Part shown: positions 28,397 to 32,168 of the stretch, one piece after another
Layout: each line of letters begins with the position of its first letter
How positions within the stretch are numbered: position 1 is the first letter of the stretch
DNA from: Polysphondylium violaceum
Taxonomy: Eukaryota; Evosea; Eumycetozoa; Dictyosteliales; Dictyosteliaceae
NCBI GenBank assembly: GCA_000277445.1
Contig: AJWJ01000258.1
Coordinates: forward strand, 1 to 32,168
DNA: 32,168 bases
Direction: 5' to 3'
Translations under genes and position numbers: made by a program
Notes under the pieces: generated by a model
Database searches by the model: none
Seen by the model: only the letters and a program-made list of their open reading frames with translations
What the model was told of the DNA's origin: nothing

Positions 28397-30088
28397 ATGA
28401 TCACTACAGAGTATTTTAAAAATGGGTTTGGAGAGTATATTGAAAATAAAAGATTCTCTGATGTAAAGTTGGTCTGTGGCGATAAGGTCTATCATACACA
28501 CAGAATCATATTGGCCTATAGCTCAGAGTTTTTTGCACGTCTTTTATTATCAGAATTTAGAGAATCTAGTCAAACAGTGATTGAACTCAAGCAACCTGAT
28601 CCATTCAATGTGTTTTCGCATGTATTGTGTTTTATGTATAACGGAAAGATTCTCATATCACCAGAGAATGTCATACCCCTACTCTCAATGGCTGATCTTT
28701 ATCTCATTAAAGATTTAAACTCTATTTGTACAAAATATTTGGAACTAAATCTCCATCGAGAGAATGTTCTCACTGTCCTAAGATCTTCTATAGAATTTCA
28801 TTTTGATGAAATCACTCAAAGATGCATCACTATATTATGTAAAAATTTTCCTTTTGTTTGTGAAAATTCTTTAGATAATAGTAATCAAAATAATAATAGT
28901 AATAATAGTAATAGTAATGAAGAAGAATATGATTTTTCATTTTTACCACCTCGAATATTTTATAGAATTTTAAAACATCCCTATTTAGTAGTAAAGAGCG
29001 AATATACTTTATATAAAATAGTACTTTTATTTATAAATTCATATAATAATAATCAAAATAATAATAATCAAAATAATAATCAAGATATTGACGATAGTAA
29101 ATCAACAACATCTTCAACATCGCCAATCATTGTACAAGAAACAGAAATTCAAGATAATATTAAAGTATCAGATTTATTATCACAAATTAGATATATTTGG
29201 ATGACATTTGATCAATTAAAAGAAGTTTCAAATAATCCTTTAATACCAAAAGAAATATTGTTCGAAACATTTTTAGAAAGATTAAAAAAATATGAAAATA
29301 ATAATATAAATAGTCAAAATAATAATAGTGGTACTAAATTAATTAGAAATTTATCACATTCAACAAATTTAACGACAACGACAACAACTACAAATCATAA
29401 TACTGTAATAACAACAATAACTGCTACATTACCAAACCAACAACAACAACAACAGGTCAATAGTGAAACAAATCAAAGATTATTACCTAGACCACCACAA
29501 TCCATTTTATTTGAATATACATTTGATTTTGATAATAAGGGGGTGTTTTATTGGATTGCAACCAATGGATGTAAACATAAATGGATTAATCCACATTTAT
29601 CAAATAAAATTAAAATTACTTCGTCTAGTGTGGATAAGGGGAATGTATACGAAATTGTTGGGTTGGTACCCTGTGAATTTTGGACCAAAGATGTACCTGC
29701 CTCTTGGGTAATGATAGATTTGGGACCCAATCGAGCATTGATTCCAATGTGTTATACCATAAGACATGGACTTTCTTTTAAATCTGATAGTCTAAGAACA
29801 TGGGATTTCCAAGGATCACAAAATGGTGAACAATGGACCGTACTAAAGCGACACACCAATGATTTATCTTTAAATTTAAAGTATGCAACATTTTCTTGGC
29901 CCATTCAAGGCGTTGAAATTGCTTATCGTTACTTTAGAATTCTTCAAACCGGTAAAAATTCAAACAATAGAAATTTTCTAGTCATTGGAGGATTGGAAGT
30001 CTATGGCGAACTTTTACAATTGGATAATAATAATTTAAATTTTATTGATCATCATCATAGTCACGGTCATAGTCAAAGTCATCATTAA
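28397..30088 (+). CDS. BTB-BACK protein with C-terminal discoidin-like (F5/8C) domain
   Basis: 563 residues from the first ATG (28397). Residues about 8-115 are a BTB/POZ domain: FGEYIENKRFSDVKLVCGDK, then HRIILAYSSEFFARLL and a later MADLYLI. A BACK-like helical region follows (NVLTVLRSSIEFHFDEITQR; FLPPRIFYRILKHPYLV; later LLSQIRYIWMTFDQL), interrupted by Asn and Thr/Gln runs. Residues about 385-540 form a galactose-binding/discoidin-type fold: GVFYWIATNG, WVMIDLGPNRALIP, RTWDFQGSQNGEQWTVL and YRYFRILQTG. This architecture resembles animal BTBD9-like proteins and a dictyostelid family; such proteins can act as CUL3 ubiquitin-ligase adaptors, which is inference here. The tail is His/Ser-rich. 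Its stop codon is 34 bp from that of the convergent next gene. Confidence 0.88.
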   Translation: MITTEYFKNGFGEYIENKRFSDVKLVCGDKVYHTHRIILAYSSEFFARLLLSEFRESSQTVIELKQPDPFNVFSHVLCFMYNGKILISPENVIPLLSMADLYLIKDLNSICTKYLELNLHRENVLTVLRSSIEFHFDEITQRCITILCKNFPFVCENSLDNSNQNNNSNNSNSNEEEYDFSFLPPRIFYRILKHPYLVVKSEYTLYKIVLLFINSYNNNQNNNNQNNNQDIDDSKSTTSSTSPIIVQETEIQDNIKVSDLLSQIRYIWMTFDQLKEVSNNPLIPKEILFETFLERLKKYENNNINSQNNNSGTKLIRNLSHSTNLTTTTTTTNHNTVITTITATLPNQQQQQQVNSETNQRLLPRPPQSILFEYTFDFDNKGVFYWIATNGCKHKWINPHLSNKIKITSSSVDKGNVYEIVGLVPCEFWTKDVPASWVMIDLGPNRALIPMCYTIRHGLSFKSDSLRTWDFQGSQNGEQWTVLKRHTNDLSLNLKYATFSWPIQGVEIAYRYFRILQTGKNSNNRNFLVIGGLEVYGELLQLDNNNLNFIDHHHSHGHSQSHH

Positions 30089-30122
30089 TTAATAATAAAT
30101 GTGTACAATGTCATTCAATTTT

Positions 30123-31172
30123 TTATTTTTTAAACTTTAATAAGGCAAAATTTAATAATTCTTGTTGTGAATAGATTCCAGTGTCGAGGATTAAACTGGT
30201 AACCAATTCAGATGGAGTTACATCAAAGGATGGATTAAAGGTTTTAGAGGTTGATGGAGCCCAACGAACTTTACCAAATGAACCAGAGGCACCTTGGACT
30301 TCAGAGGCTTCTCTTTCTTCAATTGGAATATCTTTTCCAGATTTACAGTTGAGATCAACGGTGCTCATTGGAGCAACACCGTGGAATGGAATTTTATGAT
30401 GATGAGCTAATACGGCCACACTATAGGTACCAATTTTATTAGCAAAATCACCATTTTGAGCAATACGATCGGCACCGACGAGAACTCTTTGAATTTTACC
30501 ATCACGCATCAAACATGCAGCCATGTTATCGCAAATCAATGTATAGGGGATACCTTCTCTTTCGAGTTCATAGGTAGTCAAACGACCGCCTTGGAGAAGG
30601 GGACGGGTTTCGTCGACATAGACATGAATGTTTTTACCTTGTTTGTGTGCCTCTCTAATAATACCCAAAGCAGTACCGCTACCAACAGTTGCCACACTAC
30701 CAGTGTTGCAATGAGTGAGAATAGATTCGCCAGGTTGGATGAGTGAAGCACCAAATTTACTCATCTTGTCACACATTTCCACTTCGTCGTCAATGATCTT
30801 ACAGGCAATTTTACCGAGATTATCTGCTGTGAGATCTTTTTTCTCTTGTCCAACTTGAACCATTGCGTCGATGGCATACATTAAATTGACAGCGGTGGGA
30901 CGAGCTTGACGAAGTTGATTGGAAATTTCTAAAATTTCTTGATCATTCAACTTGCCTTGATTGCAACGCACATGATTATATAAACTCATTGATGCAGCAA
31001 CACCAATCAATGGGGCACCTCTGACTGAAAGTTGTTTAATATAGGTAACCATATCACTGGGTTCTTTGCATTCCAACCATTCTTCAATGTCTGGTAATTT
31101 TCTTTGATCTAAAATTTCCAATTTACTGGCTTCATTATCATATCTAATTGATAAAAACTTAAATGATTTCAT
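30123..31172 (-). CDS. mtnA: Methylthioribose-1-phosphate isomerase
   Basis: Converts 5-methylthioribose-1-phosphate to 5-methylthioribulose-1-phosphate in the methionine salvage pathway, recycling the methylthio group left from polyamine synthesis. 349 residues, intronless, the normal family length. It belongs to the eIF2B-related isomerases: phosphate/substrate-binding SVRGAPLIGVAA (49-60), the catalytic Cys155 in THCNTGSVATVGSGTALG, VYVDETRPLLQGGRLT (184-199), catalytic Asp235 in GADRIAQNGD and FANKIGTYSVAVLA. The NTGSVAT and GADRIA motifs separate it from eIF2B alpha/beta/delta. Start at 31172 is the first ATG and fits homologues. It shares a 210-bp divergent promoter with the gene at 31383. 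Confidence 0.96.
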   Translation of the reverse strand: MKSFKFLSIRYDNEASKLEILDQRKLPDIEEWLECKEPSDMVTYIKQLSVRGAPLIGVAASMSLYNHVRCNQGKLNDQEILEISNQLRQARPTAVNLMYAIDAMVQVGQEKKDLTADNLGKIACKIIDDEVEMCDKMSKFGASLIQPGESILTHCNTGSVATVGSGTALGIIREAHKQGKNIHVYVDETRPLLQGGRLTTYELEREGIPYTLICDNMAACLMRDGKIQRVLVGADRIAQNGDFANKIGTYSVAVLAHHHKIPFHGVAPMSTVDLNCKSGKDIPIEEREASEVQGASGSFGKVRWAPSTSKTFNPSFDVTPSELVTSLILDTGIYSQQELLNFALLKFKK

Positions 31173-31382
31173 TATATATCTTTATGTTGTGTGTATATTA
31201 AATTAATGAATATGAGGACTCGCCCTCTTGTCACTATTTTTTTTTGAGTTAATTTTTTTTTTTTTATTTTCGTTTTTTTTTTTTTTTTTTTTGCAAAAAA
31301 GCCTGCAGGGTCGAAATATGATCATTTAGTGTTTTTTTAGATATCTAAAGAATATTATAGATCACACAGATACAGATATAAG
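31173..31382. promoter_or_regulatory. Short bidirectional promoter, mtnA / 31383 gene
   Basis: 210 bp between divergent ATGs. It contains two T-runs (31231-31265 and 31274-31291), a short G+C-richer piece GCCTGCAGGGTCG (31300-31312, including the palindrome CCTGCAGG), and an AGATATCT palindrome near 31339. Confidence 0.55.
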
Positions 31383-31877
31383 ATGATGATCAATAATACA
31401 TTCAAGTTGATTAAAAATACTAGATGTATTACAAATGTATTAAATAGCAGCACTGGTTGTACATTAAATAACAATAGATACTATTCAACTGAAGGTGAAT
31501 CAACAACAGGTGAAGAACAACCAGATGTAGCTACAATTCAAGATGTTAATGAATTAATCAATAGAAGACCTTTATCAGCAAAAAAAATCAAACAATTTTA
31601 CTCTATCAAACCAGAAGCAGGATCAATTAAACCACAAGACATGGATATTATAAATACTATTAGAACCAATAAAACTAAAATCGTTGCAATGCCATTTGAT
31701 TTCTCTCTTGACGCCTTTTACAAAAACAAGAGAGCAACTAAAACTGTCACTAGAAGAAAGAAGCACTTGAATGATTTTGGCGCTAAACCAAATATCTTCC
31801 CAGAATCAATGTTTAGAGATTACTATATGAAACCAATCCCTTACTCTGTCGTAACTCAAGGCAATCAAGATAAATAA
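31383..31877 (+). CDS. Small basic protein, probably mitochondrial, family unknown
   Basis: 164 residues, intronless. The N-terminus is basic, Asn/Ser/Thr-rich and lacks acidic residues until about residue 38 (FKLIKNTRCITNVLN, NNRYYSTEG), ending in RYYST, a typical matrix-processing context. A short acidic linker (GEEQPDVATIQDV) follows, then a conserved-looking basic domain: NRRPLSAKKIKQFYSIKP, FSLDAFYKNKRATKTV, TRRKKHLNDFG and RDYYMKPIPYS. Size, charge and targeting would suit a mitochondrial ribosomal or assembly protein, but I recognise no named family. The start is one of two adjacent ATGs at 31383. Confidence 0.8.
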   Translation: MMINNTFKLIKNTRCITNVLNSSTGCTLNNNRYYSTEGESTTGEEQPDVATIQDVNELINRRPLSAKKIKQFYSIKPEAGSIKPQDMDIINTIRTNKTKIVAMPFDFSLDAFYKNKRATKTVTRRKKHLNDFGAKPNIFPESMFRDYYMKPIPYSVVTQGNQDK

Positions 31878-32013
31878 ATAATAGATATAGAAATATAAAA
31901 TATAAAAAAGGCTATTTATTGTTTTTGGTGAAAGAGAAAAATTTTTGATAAAAAGTTAAAAAATTTTATGAATTCTAAATTTATTTTTCTCTCTATCTAA
32001 TTTAATCATCCCA
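31878..32013. other. Spacer between the 31383 gene and tRNA-Met
   Basis: 136 bp of A/T-rich sequence holding the 3' end of the preceding gene. CTCTCTATC at 31990-31997 is the only notable piece. Nothing else seen. Confidence 0.5.
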
Positions 32014-32086
32014 GTCTTCTTAGCTCAGCTGGCAGAGCGTCAGTCTCATAATCTGAAGGTCGTGAGTTCGATCCTCACAGAGGACA
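32014..32086 (+). tRNA. tRNA-Met (CAU), elongator type
   Basis: Complete 73-nt cloverleaf without an intron. The acceptor stem GTCTTCT/AGAGGAC pairs over seven positions with one G-U; discriminator A at 32086. D arm GCTC-AGCTGGCA-GAGC, anticodon loop CTCATAA with CAT at 32047-32049, variable loop AGGTC, T arm GTGAG-TTCGATC-CTCAC. The last anticodon-stem pair is T-T, which yeast elongator tRNA-Met also has in the same anticodon arm, TCAGTCTCATAATCTGA. The first base pair is G-C rather than the A-U of eukaryotic initiator tRNA, and the T loop has TTCGATC, so it is the elongator. Confidence 0.96.
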
Positions 32087-32089
32087 TGG

Positions 32090-32094
32090 TTTTT
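32090..32094 (+). terminator. RNA polymerase III terminator of tRNA-Met
   Basis: A run of five T starting four bases after the tRNA 3' end. T-runs of this length terminate Pol III. Confidence 0.6.
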
Positions 32095-32100
32095 ATTGCC

Positions 32101-32143
32101 AACCCCTCATCTATCGGGGTTTTCTTTTTTTTTTTTTTTTTTT
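32101..32143 (+). other. Stem-loop followed by a T-run downstream of tRNA-Met
   Basis: AACCCC (32101-32106) and GGGGTT (32116-32121) form a 6-bp stem with a 9-base loop, followed by C and a long T-run. It looks like a bacterial intrinsic terminator; here it may act as a back-up Pol III stop or be coincidental. Confidence 0.4.
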
Positions 32144-32168
32144 TAAATAAACAATTGTGTAGTAGATA

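Noticed and set aside
1-32168. CRISPR array, insertion sequence or intact retrotransposon
   Set aside because: No regularly spaced repeats, no long terminal or inverted repeats with a transposase or reverse transcriptase; the genome is eukaryotic.

Overview
The window looks like nuclear DNA of a social amoeba (Dictyostelia). Intergenic DNA is extremely A+T-rich with long poly-A/poly-T runs, introns are short (66-95 bp) and A/T-rich with GTAAGT/GTATGT-type donors, proteins carry Asn, Gln, Ser and Thr runs, and the gene families are typical of dictyostelids (type I PKS, CBM49 cellulose-binding module, BTB plus discoidin-like protein, acyltransferase-3 family). Coding regions are less A+T-rich than I would expect for D. 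discoideum, so another dictyostelid is likelier; I cannot name the species from sequence alone.

Layout. 1-1966 (-): 5' part of a polyketide synthase, cut by an intron that leaves the window. 2795-3691 (+): pyridoxamine 5'-phosphate oxidase. 4047-6253 (-): secreted sedolisin (TPP1-like) protease. 6661-8346 (-): ORC1. 8582-9532 (-): FAD synthase, rebuilt from three exons. 9727-11532 (+): UFM1-specific protease 2. 11864-12475 (-): mitochondrial ISCU scaffold. 12852-15755 (-): two tandem acyltransferase-3 membrane proteins. 15756-18450: a long stretch holding a decayed third acyltransferase copy (16440-16690), an unrelated coding-like fragment (16175-16339) and an unresolved island (17262-17962). 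18451-19437 (+): a secreted deaminase fused to a CBM49 module, with strongly biased codons. 19927-22662 (-): a large Q/N/T-rich protein with a nuclear-type basic patch and a C-terminal HSP20-like domain. 22663-26135: about 3.5 kb without a convincing gene, rich in GT/CA and G-box-like elements. 26136-27665 (+): MFSD5-like transporter. 28397-30088 (+): BTB-BACK-discoidin-like protein. 30123-31172 (-): methylthioribose-1-phosphate isomerase. 31383-31877 (+): unidentified, probably mitochondrial protein. 32014-32086 (+): elongator tRNA-Met(CAU).

Most genes are unrelated housekeeping functions (vitamin B6, flavin, Fe-S, methionine salvage, replication licensing, ufmylation), and I see no operon-like logic. 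The region between 12.8 and 26 kb is the accessory part: recent duplication and decay, a lineage-specific secreted enzyme, and an unusually long intergenic region upstream of a probable nuclear regulator. The secreted deaminase-CBM49 fusion is the best candidate for undescribed biology. Exon joins were worked out by hand from reading frame, phase, GT/AG dinucleotides and family conservation; no search was run.
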